This document shows, in pieces, positions 17,178 to 25,441 of a stretch of 64,000 bases of DNA. The DNA is from Nitrobacter sp035546855 (GTDB lineage: Bacteria > Pseudomonadota > Alphaproteobacteria > Rhizobiales > Xanthobacteraceae). Both the position numbers and the translations under genes were made by a program. The notes beneath the pieces were generated by a model that worked only from the letters and a program-made list of their open reading frames with translations, made no database searches and was not told the origin of the DNA. The stretch's first letter is position 1. The number at the start of each line of letters is the position of its first letter. The stretch covers positions 20,904 through 84,903 of the forward strand of contig DASZVY010000013.1 in the NCBI GenBank assembly GCA_035546855.1, given 5' to 3'.

Positions 17178-17873
17178 CTACTCCTCGTCTTCCGGCTTCT
17201 TGCCGCCGATGGTCTTCAGCTTGGCGAATACGGCATCGACGTTGAGGTCGTCGCTGCTCTTGTCCGAGGTCTCGAGTTCCGCATCCTTGCGCGTGGTTTC
17301 GGACGCCGGCAGCAGCGTGGCGCCGCCATACTGCTGATCGGTGGGCTTCTCCTTGGCGGCGCGTTGCACCTCGAAGTCGAGCTCAAGCTGCGTGCAAAGC
17401 CCGAGCGTCACCGGGTCCATCGGCGTCAGCGTCGAGGCATTCCAGTGGGTGCGGTCGCGGACGCTGGCGATCGTGGTCTTGGTGGTGCCGACCAGGCGCA
17501 TGATCTGCGCGTCCTTCAGCTCGGGATGGTTGCGGACCAGCCAGAGGATCGCGCTGGGCCGTTCGTGGCGGCGCGACACCGGCGTGTAGCGCGGCCCCTT
17601 CTTCTTGGCGGCCGGCGGCAGCACCACCTTGCTTTCGCTGAGCTTGAGGCGGTAGTCGGGGTCCTTCTCGCCCTTTTCGATCTCGTCGCGGGTCAATTGG
17701 CCGGTGGAGATCGGGTCCATGCCCTTGATGCCCTGAGCGGCGTCGCCGTCGGCGATGGCGCGCACCTCGAGCGGGTGCATCTTGGTGAAGTCGGCGACCT
17801 GATCGAAGGTCAGCGCCGTGTTATCGACGAGCCACACGGCAGTCGCCTTCGGCATCAGCGGTGCATTGCTCAT
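17178..17873 (-). CDS. trcR: DUF1013 / TrcR-like cell-cycle transcriptional regulator
   Basis: The 231-residue protein matches the alphaproteobacterial DUF1013 family. It starts with ATAVWLVDNTALTFDQVADF and has the conserved HPLEVRAIADGDAAQGIKGMD block. A central helix-turn-helix-like part (SAILWLVRNHPELKDAQIMRLVGTT) follows, and the tail is charged and acidic. Homologues called TrcR are reported as cell-cycle transcription regulators. The ATG at 17873 was chosen as the first residue of the conserved domain, with AAAGGAG upstream. A stem-loop lies just in front. Confidence 0.85.
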   Translation of the reverse strand: MSNAPLMPKATAVWLVDNTALTFDQVADFTKMHPLEVRAIADGDAAQGIKGMDPISTGQLTRDEIEKGEKDPDYRLKLSESKVVLPPAAKKKGPRYTPVSRRHERPSAILWLVRNHPELKDAQIMRLVGTTKTTIASVRDRTHWNASTLTPMDPVTLGLCTQLELDFEVQRAAKEKPTDQQYGGATLLPASETTRKDAELETSDKSSDDLNVDAVFAKLKTIGGKKPEDEE

Positions 17874-17889
17874 GGCAAATCTCCTTTGC

Positions 17890-17916
17890 GCTTCGCCCAC
17901 CCCTCGGGGGCGAAGC
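17890..17916. promoter_or_regulatory. Stem-loop in front of trcR
   Basis: GCTTCGCCC and GGGCGAAGC form a nine-base perfect stem with a nine-base loop. It ends 17 bases before the trcR start codon, so in the mRNA it would sit directly upstream of the ribosome-binding site and could affect initiation. An operator role is equally possible. Confidence 0.35.
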
Positions 17917-18106
17917 CTACAGTCATCAGCGATGACGGGAATTGGGTCTATATAAGCCGTCGGGGGCCGGACGCGCAATGGTTTGCTGGCCCGGGCCGGC
18001 GTCCCTGCGGAACGGCCTTGACAGCGCTCGAAAGCCGTCCCAAGTCGTTATGCGTATTGGCCGTTCCCGCCCTGCCGGTGTGGGGTGATTCGGTCCTGGA
18101 TCGCCC

Positions 18107-19081
18107 ATGAACGCTCAATCGAATGCCAAACCTAGGCTGAAAATCGTGCTTTGCTCGCCGCGCGGCTTCTGCGCCGGCGTGGTTCGGGCCATTGACACCG
18201 TGGAGCGCGCGCTCACTCTGTACGGTGCGCCGGTCTATGTCCGGCACGAAATCGTCCATAACCGCTATGTGGTCGATAGTCTCAGGGCCAAGGGGGCGAT
18301 TTTCGTCGAGGAACTCGCGGAAATTCCCGATGACACCAAGGCGCCGGTCGTGTTTTCCGCTCATGGAGTGCCGAAGTCGGTTCCCGCCGATGCGCAGCGC
18401 CGGAATTTCTTTTCCCTGGACGCGACCTGTCCGCTGGTGACCAAGGTCCATCGCGAGGCGGCGATCCATTTCAAGCGCGGCCGCGAGATCCTGCTGATCG
18501 GCCATTCCCATCATCCGGAAGTCGTCGGTACGCTGGGCCAGTTGCCGGCAGGCGCGGTAACTCTGATCGAGACGGCGGAAGATGCCGAAACGTTCACGCC
18601 GAAGGACGCCGACAACCTTGCGTTCGTGACCCAGACGACGCTGTCGATCGACGACACCGCCGAGATCGTCACGGCCCTGAAGCGGCGCTTCCCGAACATC
18701 AACGGGCCGCACAAGGAAGACATCTGCTACGCCACCACCAACCGCCAGCTTGCGGTGAAGAAGGTTGCGCCGGTGGTTGATGCACTGATCGTGGTCGGCG
18801 CGCCCAACTCGTCGAATTCGCAGCGCTTGCGCGAGGTCGCCGAGCGCGAGGGGTGCAGGGTGTCGGTGCTGGCGCAACGTGCCAGCGATCTCGACTGGAG
18901 CATGTTCGAGGGCATCAGGAGCCTCGGCATCACCGCGGGCGCGTCGGCGCCGGAAGTGATCGTCGAGGAAATCATGGGTGCGTTCGCCGCCAGATACGAT
19001 CTCGACGTGGAGACGGTGTCGGCCGCGGAAGAGAACGAGTTCTTCCCGCTGCCGCGCTCGCTGCGGCCCGATGCAGCCTAG
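18107..19081 (+). CDS. ispH: 4-hydroxy-3-methylbut-2-enyl diphosphate reductase
   Basis: This is the last enzyme of the MEP isoprenoid pathway; it reduces HMBPP to IPP and DMAPP with an iron-sulfur cluster. The 324-residue protein contains the three cluster cysteines, C22 (GFCAGV), C108 (DATCPLV) and C207 (DICYATTN). It also has the family blocks HEIVHN, FSAHGVP and TQTTLSIDDT, and the C-terminal GASAPE. It starts the plus-strand run ispH, thrB, rnhA, with an 87-base gap to thrB. Confidence 0.98.
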   Translation: MNAQSNAKPRLKIVLCSPRGFCAGVVRAIDTVERALTLYGAPVYVRHEIVHNRYVVDSLRAKGAIFVEELAEIPDDTKAPVVFSAHGVPKSVPADAQRRNFFSLDATCPLVTKVHREAAIHFKRGREILLIGHSHHPEVVGTLGQLPAGAVTLIETAEDAETFTPKDADNLAFVTQTTLSIDDTAEIVTALKRRFPNINGPHKEDICYATTNRQLAVKKVAPVVDALIVVGAPNSSNSQRLREVAEREGCRVSVLAQRASDLDWSMFEGIRSLGITAGASAPEVIVEEIMGAFAARYDLDVETVSAAEENEFFPLPRSLRPDAA

Positions 19082-19168
19082 CGGGATGAGGAAAAGTGTG
19101 CAGCGGTTTTCCGCCCGCATCCCGTTCTAAGATACTGGAACCGCGAACGCCGGGAATGGGGACATGAG

Positions 19169-20149
19169 ATGGCGGTCTATACCGACGTCGCCGCCGAAGA
19201 CCTCGCGGATTTCCTGAAAGGCTACGACATCGGCGATCTGCTCTCCTACAAGGGCATCGCCGAAGGCGTCGAGAATTCCAACTACCTGCTGCACACGAGC
19301 AGCGGCGCCTACATCCTGACGCTCTACGAAAAGCGCGTGGCGGCGGACGATCTTCCGTATTTCCTGTCGTTGATGGCGCACCTCGCCGCGCGCGGCGTTC
19401 ACTGCCCGCAGCCGGAAAAGAACCGGCGCGGCGAAGTCTATAGCCAGCTCGCGGGCCGGCCGGCGGCGATCATCAACTTCCTCGAAGGCATGTGGCCACG
19501 CCGGCCGACCGCCGCGCATTGCGCCGGCGTCGGCGATGCGCTGGCGCGGATGCATCTTGCGGGGCGAGACTTCCCGCTGGTCCGCAACAATTCGCTCTCG
19601 GTTGCGGGCTGGCGCACGCTGTTCGAGGCGGCCGCGCCGCGCGCCGACAGCGTGCAGGCGGGCCTGCGTGATTTCCTCGCACGCGAACTCGACCACCTGG
19701 CGGCATGCTGGCCGAATGATCTGCCGATCGGCGTCATCCATGCGGACCTGTTTCCGGACAACGTCTTCTTTCTCGGCGACAAGGTGTCCGGGCTGATCGA
19801 TTTCCCGTTCGCCTGCAACGACATCCTCGCCTACGATATCGCGATCTGCCTCAACGCCTGGTGCTTCGAGGCCGATCATTCCTTCAACGTCACCAAGGCG
19901 CGGGCTTTGCTCGGCGCCTACAATCGCGAACGTCCGCTCTCGAACGACGAACAGGCTGCGTTGCCGCTGCTGGCGCGCGGCGCTGCGCTGCGTTTCCTGC
20001 TGACGCGGCTGGTCGACGTTCTCAACGTGCCCGCGGGCGCGCTGGTGAAACCGAAAGACCCGCTGGAATACGTCCGCAAGCTGCGGTTTCAGCAGGGTGT
20101 CGCCACCATCAGCGATTACGGCATTGCCTCCTCGGGATGCACGGCGTGA
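19169..20149 (+). CDS. thrB: Homoserine kinase (type II)
   Basis: It phosphorylates homoserine in threonine synthesis. The 326-residue protein belongs to the choline-kinase-like ThrB family rather than the GHMP kinases. The nucleotide region GIAEGVENSNYLL, the catalytic loop VIHADLFPDNVFF and the metal-binding LIDFPFACNDILAYDIAICLN are all present. A GGGGACATGAG context lies near the ATG. The 3' end overlaps the start of rnhA, so the two are probably co-translated. Confidence 0.95.
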   Translation: MAVYTDVAAEDLADFLKGYDIGDLLSYKGIAEGVENSNYLLHTSSGAYILTLYEKRVAADDLPYFLSLMAHLAARGVHCPQPEKNRRGEVYSQLAGRPAAIINFLEGMWPRRPTAAHCAGVGDALARMHLAGRDFPLVRNNSLSVAGWRTLFEAAAPRADSVQAGLRDFLARELDHLAACWPNDLPIGVIHADLFPDNVFFLGDKVSGLIDFPFACNDILAYDIAICLNAWCFEADHSFNVTKARALLGAYNRERPLSNDEQAALPLLARGAALRFLLTRLVDVLNVPAGALVKPKDPLEYVRKLRFQQGVATISDYGIASSGCTA

Positions 20150-20616
20150 GCGAGACTAATCTGCCGCACGTCACGATCTTCACCGACGGCGCCTGCTCGG
20201 GCAATCCCGGGCCGGGCGGCTGGGGCGCGATTCTCCGTTTCGGCGAGGTCGAGAAGGAATTGAAGGGCGGCGAGGCTCATACCACCAACAACCGCATGGA
20301 ATTGCTGGCGGCGATCTCGGCGCTCGAGGCGTTGAAGCGTCCGGCGCTGGTCGATCTCACCACCGACAGCCAGTATGTCCGCCAGGGCATCACCGGCTGG
20401 ATCTACAACTGGAAGCGCAACGGCTGGCGCACATCAGACAAGAAGCCGGTCAAGAACGCCGACCTGTGGCAGCGGCTCGACGCGGCGCTGAAGCCGCATC
20501 AGGTGCGCTGGCACTGGATCAAGGGTCATGCCGGCCACGACGAGAACGAACGTGCCGATCAACTGGCGCGCGAGGGCGTGGCGATGGCGCGGTTGCAGCA
20601 GACGACCGGAAAGTAG
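20146..20616 (+). CDS. rnhA: Ribonuclease HI
   Basis: It degrades RNA in RNA-DNA hybrids. With the GTG start at 20146 the protein has 156 residues and the catalytic carboxylates D14 (FTDGACSGNPG), E52 (NRMELLAA), D74 (TTDSQYV) and D138 (RADQLA), plus the conserved KGHAGHDEN loop. The GTG overlaps the thrB stop codon (GTGA). An ATG at 20137 would add three residues and cannot be excluded, but the GTG start (protein MSETN) fits family N-termini better. Confidence 0.95.
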   Translation: MSETNLPHVTIFTDGACSGNPGPGGWGAILRFGEVEKELKGGEAHTTNNRMELLAAISALEALKRPALVDLTTDSQYVRQGITGWIYNWKRNGWRTSDKKPVKNADLWQRLDAALKPHQVRWHWIKGHAGHDENERADQLAREGVAMARLQQTTGK

Positions 20617-20632
20617 CTACGGCCGTATTCGC

Positions 20633-20708
20633 CGTCATTGCGAGGAGCGTAGCGACGAAGCAATCCAGACTCATGAATCTGGATTGCTTCGCTTCGCTCG
20701 CAATGACG
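20633..20708. repeat. Near-perfect intergenic palindrome
   Basis: The arms run from CGTCATTGCGAGGAGCG... to ...CGCTCGCAATGACG. The inner arms CAATCCAGA and TCTGGATTG flank a short ATG-containing centre. It lies between the convergent genes rnhA and the peroxiredoxin gene. It is a common class of dispersed palindromic element in this group and would form a long hairpin RNA, possibly serving as terminator for both genes. Confidence 0.8.
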
Positions 20709-20731
20709 GTCTCCCTAATTTCGTGCGCGTC

Positions 20732-21217
20732 TCACAATTGCCCCAGCAGCGTGTCGCCGCCGGAGACCTCGACCTTGCCGGGCGCGGGCTCGACGTTGAG
20801 CTTCTTCACCACGCCGTCCTCGACCAGCATCGAATAGCGCTTGGAGCGGATGCCGAGCCCGTTGCCGGAGGCATCGAGTTCCATGCCGATCGCCTTGGCG
20901 AAGTCGGCGTTGCCGTCGGCAAGGAAGATAGCCTCGTTGCGCTGGTCGGTGTCGCGTTTCCACGCATTCATCACAAAGGCGTCGTTGACGGAGACGATGG
21001 CGATCTCGTTCACGCCCTTGTTCTTGATGGCGTAGGCGTTGAGGAAGATGCTCGGCAGGTGCATCTTGTGGCAGGTGCCGGTGTAGGCGCCGGGCACGGC
21101 GAACAGCGCCACCTTCTTGCCCTTGAAGATATCGTCGGTGGTTTTCACCTGAACGCCCTCGTCGGTCATGATGCGAAATTTGGCCTCGGGCAAGCGGTCG
21201 CCAACTTTGATGGTCAT
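20732..21217 (-). CDS. Peroxiredoxin, Prx5 type, one-Cys
   Basis: The 161-residue thiol peroxidase has the peroxidatic cysteine C49 in PGAYTGTCHKMHLPS and the conserved Arg region further on. No other cysteine occurs in the protein, so it should be a one-Cys enzyme reduced by glutathione/glutaredoxin or a similar thiol rather than by an internal resolving Cys. The ATG at 21217 follows GGGAGA with good spacing; an upstream TTG is less likely. Confidence 0.92.
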   Translation of the reverse strand: MTIKVGDRLPEAKFRIMTDEGVQVKTTDDIFKGKKVALFAVPGAYTGTCHKMHLPSIFLNAYAIKNKGVNEIAIVSVNDAFVMNAWKRDTDQRNEAIFLADGNADFAKAIGMELDASGNGLGIRSKRYSMLVEDGVVKKLNVEPAPGKVEVSGGDTLLGQL

Positions 21218-21325
21218 CGTCAAATCTCCCTGAACTGTGCGCAGAGTCTTTAGACCGGGCGGCTATCCGGCACAATATTCGGCGATCGGGAAACGACAAC
21301 GGCGCGACCGTTCACCGTTGTGTCA

Positions 21326-21880
21326 TCAGCCGGCAAAGCCGCCGCTGTCGAGGAATGCCTGCTCCTCTGCCGTGCTGGCGCGGCCCAGGATCGCGTTGCG
21401 ATGCGGAAAGCGGCCGAAGCGGCGGATGATGTCGGCATGAATCTCCGCGAACCTGACGTTGTCCGGCCGGCCACCGTTGCGAAACAGAGCGACGCACCGT
21501 TCCTGATCGGCGAGCTGCTCCGAATGCATGAAGGGCATGTAGAGAAATTCGACAAGGCCAGGATCGATGCGCGTGTCGACGCCTCGTGCGATGGCGCGGC
21601 TGGCGACATCACGGGCCATCGCATCGGTCGCAAAGGCCTCGGCATGGCCACGGAACATGTTGCGCGGAAACTGGTCGAGCACGATGACGAGCGCCAGCGT
21701 GCCGTCGTCGGTGGCCTCCCACGAAGCCAAGTCGCCGGCGCGCGCCGCTTCCCACAATGGCAGAAATCGGCGGCGCACCTCGGCGTCGAACGCATCGTCC
21801 TTTGTGTACCACTTGTCCTGCCCGGCCTCGCGCCAGAAAGCGAGGATGTCGGCGGGAGAGGGGGACACTGAATGAGTCAT
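21326..21880 (-). CDS. DUF924 family protein
   Basis: A 184-residue, all-helical protein with the family signatures ILAFWREAG, LALVIVLDQFPRNMFRG and EFLYMPFMHSEQLADQ, the last two being conserved blocks of DUF924. Homologues are widespread, cytoplasmic and uncharacterised, sometimes described as tetratricopeptide-like. The ATG at 21880 is used because it begins just before the conserved domain; nine more residues are possible upstream. Confidence 0.85.
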   Translation of the reverse strand: MTHSVSPSPADILAFWREAGQDKWYTKDDAFDAEVRRRFLPLWEAARAGDLASWEATDDGTLALVIVLDQFPRNMFRGHAEAFATDAMARDVASRAIARGVDTRIDPGLVEFLYMPFMHSEQLADQERCVALFRNGGRPDNVRFAEIHADIIRRFGRFPHRNAILGRASTAEEQAFLDSGGFAG

Positions 21881-21906
21881 GAACGACGCCGTCGATGTTG
21901 GAATCA

Positions 21907-22029
21907 CCTCGCCCCGTGTTTACGGGGAGAGGTCGGCGCGGATGCGCCGGGTGAGGGCTTTGCAGTCTGCCGTCGAGGGTCACGCTGTTGAAATGCCGTT
22001 GCCCCTCTCCCCGCAAGCGCGGGGCGAGG
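21907..22029. repeat. Double-hairpin intergenic repeat
   Basis: Two hairpins face each other: CCTCGCCCCG with CGGGGAGAGG at 21907-21932, and CCCTCTCCCCG with CGGGGCGAGG at 22003-22029. The left hairpin is the inverse of the right one, so the whole 123 bases is itself an inverted repeat. It separates the minus-strand fadD and DUF924 genes and touches the fadD stop codon region. Confidence 0.75.
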
Positions 22030-22033
22030 AAGA

Positions 22034-23716
22034 TTACGCCGCCGCCTTCTTCTCGTCGCGCAGTTCGCGGCGCAGGATCTTGCCGACGTTGGTCTTCGGC
22101 AGGGCATCCCTGAACTCGATCAGCTTCGGCACCTTGTAGTTGGTCAACTGCGTTCCTGCGAACTTGATGATGTCCCCGGCGGTGACATTCGGGTCCTTCT
22201 TCACCACGAAGGCCTTCACCGCCTCGCCGGACTTCGCGTCGGAAACACCGATCACGGCGCATTCCAGCACGCCGGGGTGACTCGCGATCACGTCCTCGAT
22301 CTCGTTCGGATAGACGTTGAAGCCGGAGACGAGGATCATGTCCTTCTTGCGGTCGACGATCTTGGTGTAGCCGTCGGGGGACATCACGCCGATGTCGCCG
22401 GTGCGGAAGAAGCCGTCAGCCGTCATCACTTTCGCGGTTTCGTCGGGCCTGTTCCAGTAGCCGGCCATGACCTGCGGCCCCTTGGCGCAAATCTCGCCGG
22501 GTTCGCCGAATGGCACTTCATTGCCGTCGTCGTCGCGAATCGAGATATAGGTTGACGGCACCGGAATGCCGATTGAACCGGAGAACTTGTCGGTATCAGC
22601 CGGGTTGCAGGTCAGTGTCGGCGAGGTTTCCGACAGCCCGTAACCCTCTGACAGGGCGCAGCCGGTCGTCTTCAGCCACTTCTCGGCGACGGCCCTTTGC
22701 GTGGCCATGCCGCCGCCGAACGAGGTCTTGAGCTTGGAGAAGTCGAGCTTGTCGAAGCCCGGGGTGTTGAGCAAGCCATTGTAGAGCGTGTTCACCGCCG
22801 GGAAGCTGTTGACCTGATACTTCGCCAGTTCCTTGACGAAGCCGGGCAGGTCGCGCGGATTCGGAATCAGCAGGTTCACGCCACCGGCGCGCATCGCGAG
22901 CATGAAGCACGCGGTCAGCGCGAAGATGTGATAGAGCGGCAGCGCGCAGACGATGAAAAGCTGCTCGACATGCGGCGGCTTCTTCAGGGCCGGCTGCAGC
23001 CAAGCGTCGTTCTGCAGCACGTTGGCGACGATGTTGCGGTGGAGCAGGGTCGCGCCCTTGGAAACGCCTGTCGTGCCGCCGGTATATTGCAGGAAGGCGA
23101 CGTCGTCGGGCGTGAGCTTCGGCTTGTTCAGCTTGAGGCCGCGCCCCGCAGCGATGGCGTCGTTGAACTTGATCGCGTCCGGAATCGAAAATGGCGGCAC
23201 CATCTTCTTGACGCGCCGCACGACGAAATTGACGATCACGCCCTTGAAGCCGAGCAGATCGCCCATGCTGCCGATGATGACGTGCTTGACATTGGTCCTG
23301 CCGAGCACCGCCTGCACCGTCGGCGCGAAATTTTCCAGCACGACGATCGCTTCGGCGCCGGAATCCTTGAGCTGGTGTTCGAGCTCGCGGGGCGTATAGA
23401 GCGGATTGACGTTGACGACCGCATACCCTGCGCGCAGCACGGCGACGGTCGCCACCGGATACTGCAGCACATTCGGCATCATCAGCGCGACGCGCGCGCC
23501 CTTCTGCAAGCCCTTGCTTTGCAGATAGGCGCCGAGCGCTTCGGACAACTCGTCCAGTTCGCGATAACTGATCGACTTGTCCATGCAGATGAACGCCTTG
23601 CGGTCGCGGAATTTCGCAAAGCTCTCTTCGAGCAGTTCGACCAGCGACGAATACTGCGTTGCGTCGATGTCGGCCGGGACGCCGGCCGGATATTGCTTGA
23701 GCCAGATTCGCTCCAT
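22034..23716 (-). CDS. fadD: Long-chain fatty-acid-CoA ligase
   Basis: The 560-residue adenylate-forming enzyme activates fatty acids at the membrane for beta-oxidation. The start MERIWLKQYPAGVPADID is characteristic of alphaproteobacterial FadD. The AMP-binding motif LQYTGGTTGVSKGA, the SEGYGLSETSP motif and the hinge DRKKDMILVSGFNVYPNEIE are present, with K in TNVGKILRRELR near the end as catalytic lysine. It is preceded by a run of G residues as ribosome-binding site. No other fad gene is nearby. Confidence 0.95.
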   Translation of the reverse strand: MERIWLKQYPAGVPADIDATQYSSLVELLEESFAKFRDRKAFICMDKSISYRELDELSEALGAYLQSKGLQKGARVALMMPNVLQYPVATVAVLRAGYAVVNVNPLYTPRELEHQLKDSGAEAIVVLENFAPTVQAVLGRTNVKHVIIGSMGDLLGFKGVIVNFVVRRVKKMVPPFSIPDAIKFNDAIAAGRGLKLNKPKLTPDDVAFLQYTGGTTGVSKGATLLHRNIVANVLQNDAWLQPALKKPPHVEQLFIVCALPLYHIFALTACFMLAMRAGGVNLLIPNPRDLPGFVKELAKYQVNSFPAVNTLYNGLLNTPGFDKLDFSKLKTSFGGGMATQRAVAEKWLKTTGCALSEGYGLSETSPTLTCNPADTDKFSGSIGIPVPSTYISIRDDDGNEVPFGEPGEICAKGPQVMAGYWNRPDETAKVMTADGFFRTGDIGVMSPDGYTKIVDRKKDMILVSGFNVYPNEIEDVIASHPGVLECAVIGVSDAKSGEAVKAFVVKKDPNVTAGDIIKFAGTQLTNYKVPKLIEFRDALPKTNVGKILRRELRDEKKAAA

Positions 23717-23845
23717 GGTATTCCCCCGTTTGTCCACGTTCATGGACATCTTGTTGCGGGAAGTATTGAGCGAAGCGCCCGGCCAAGGCAAGCGGCTGCG
23801 CCGCTAGGACGCATCCATTCGGAATGTCTGCCCGAGATAGCGGTG

Positions 23846-25297
23846 TCAGGTGCGGGGTTTGCCGTCGCCGGCGGAGCTGTTTTTCGGTTGCTTGGCTTTG
23901 CCCCGCGCAGGTTTCGCCGGAGCGGCCGACTTGGCATCGGCCTGCTTGGCGGTCGCGGGCTTGGCGGCGCCATGTTTGGAGGCGGCCGGCTTCCCTTTCG
24001 GATGGGTCTCGATCGTCACCGCGACGCGGCCCTTCGATTTGGCGCCGGCTTCGGCCGTCGCCGTACCGGCGCGCTTGCGGCCTGCGCGGGCGTGCCGTCC
24101 CTTGTGTTTGCTTGCAGCGGCGGCCTGACGTGCCGCGTCGGCGTCGGCAGCCGCGGCGATCGCGGCACCGGTTCGGGTCGGGCCGGTGTAAACGATAACG
24201 GGATCGGATGGCGCGGCGGCAGCGGCGATCATGTCCGCCGGGCGCAGGGCCGGCGTCTGCAGGCCGGACGCGAAGAACGACAGGGCGGCCTGACCGCCGG
24301 CCGAATTATCGGCGACGGAGTCCTCATCCTCGTCGCTTGGCGGATGCTTGCGTTTCGGTCCGCACATCTCGTCCCGCAGGTTCGGCGGCGCCGCCGCGAT
24401 CGGCGCCAGCTTGTCGACGGTGCCGAGCGCGGGGCGCAACCATGACAGCGAATTGTTGGCGAACCCGCGTTCGAGCAATTGCGCGGCCCGCACGGCGCGC
24501 ATCGTGCCGGACGAGGCGCCGAGCACCACCGCGATCAGGCGCTTGCCGTTCTGTGTGGCGGAGCCGATCAGATTGTAGCCGGACGCACAGATGAATCCGG
24601 TTTTGAAGCCGTCGGCGCCGGGAAAGCGGCCGATCAGCTTGTTGAAGTTCTGCGTCACCCGGCGTCCGTAGCGGATCGACGGAATATGGACGAAGTATTC
24701 GTACTCCGGCAGATCGCGGATGAACGAGCGGGCGAGAATGGCGAGATCGCGCGCCGACGTGATCTGGCGGTCGTCGGGCAGGCCGTTCGGGTTGACGTAG
24801 GTCGTCTGCGTCATGCCGAGCCGCTGCGCGGTCGCATTCATCTCGGCCAGGAAGTTGTCGACCGATCCGCCGCCGACGCCTTCGGCAAGCACATAGGCCA
24901 TGTCGTTGGCCGACTTCACCAGCATCATCTTGAGCGCGTTGTCGACGGTGACCTGGGTTCCTGCCGGAAAACCCATCTTCGACGGCGACTGCGACGCGGC
25001 GGTCGGCGACACCGTAAAGAGCGTATCCAGCGTGATCCGGCCGTCCTTCACCGCTTTCAGCGTGACATAGGCGGTCATCAGTTTGGTGAGCGAGGCCGGA
25101 TACCAGGGATAGGTCGCGTTTTCGGCTTCGAGCACCTTGCCGGTATCGGCTTCGATAAGAAGATGCGCCTCGGTGGCCTTGGCGGCGCGCGGCGCGACCG
25201 ATGCGGTGAACACGGCCGCGGCAAGGACCAGCCAGGCGAGCGGCGTTTTGCGGAGGGAAGCCAAAAGAGAATGCACGATCCGGTTCCGGTCTTTCAT
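23846..25297 (-). CDS. D-alanyl-D-alanine carboxypeptidase with long basic C-terminal tail
   Basis: A class C low-molecular-mass penicillin-binding protein (S11 family) that trims peptidoglycan stem peptides in the periplasm. The 483-residue precursor has a signal segment (residues 17-42) and the three active-site motifs S69-x-x-K72 (SLTK), S129-A-N131 and K232-T-G234. The catalytic part ends near residue 290. The last 120 residues are low-complexity, rich in Ala, Lys and Pro (AAKPATAKQADAKSAAPAK). They replace the usual membrane anchor and may bind cell-wall polymers. Confidence 0.92.
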   Translation of the reverse strand: MKDRNRIVHSLLASLRKTPLAWLVLAAAVFTASVAPRAAKATEAHLLIEADTGKVLEAENATYPWYPASLTKLMTAYVTLKAVKDGRITLDTLFTVSPTAASQSPSKMGFPAGTQVTVDNALKMMLVKSANDMAYVLAEGVGGGSVDNFLAEMNATAQRLGMTQTTYVNPNGLPDDRQITSARDLAILARSFIRDLPEYEYFVHIPSIRYGRRVTQNFNKLIGRFPGADGFKTGFICASGYNLIGSATQNGKRLIAVVLGASSGTMRAVRAAQLLERGFANNSLSWLRPALGTVDKLAPIAAAPPNLRDEMCGPKRKHPPSDEDEDSVADNSAGGQAALSFFASGLQTPALRPADMIAAAAAPSDPVIVYTGPTRTGAAIAAAADADAARQAAAASKHKGRHARAGRKRAGTATAEAGAKSKGRVAVTIETHPKGKPAASKHGAAKPATAKQADAKSAAPAKPARGKAKQPKNSSAGDGKPRT

Positions 25298-25441
25298 GAT
25301 CCGCCGTAGGAGGAGGCCTGCATGTGGGGTTCAAGCGTATCCGGCGCCGTTGCGGCGGCAGCATCAGCCTATACCGGCCCGCCGGGCCGGGATAGCCCCG
25401 CAGTCAATCCGGGATGAAAGGGGCCGAATTTCGACCGCGCC

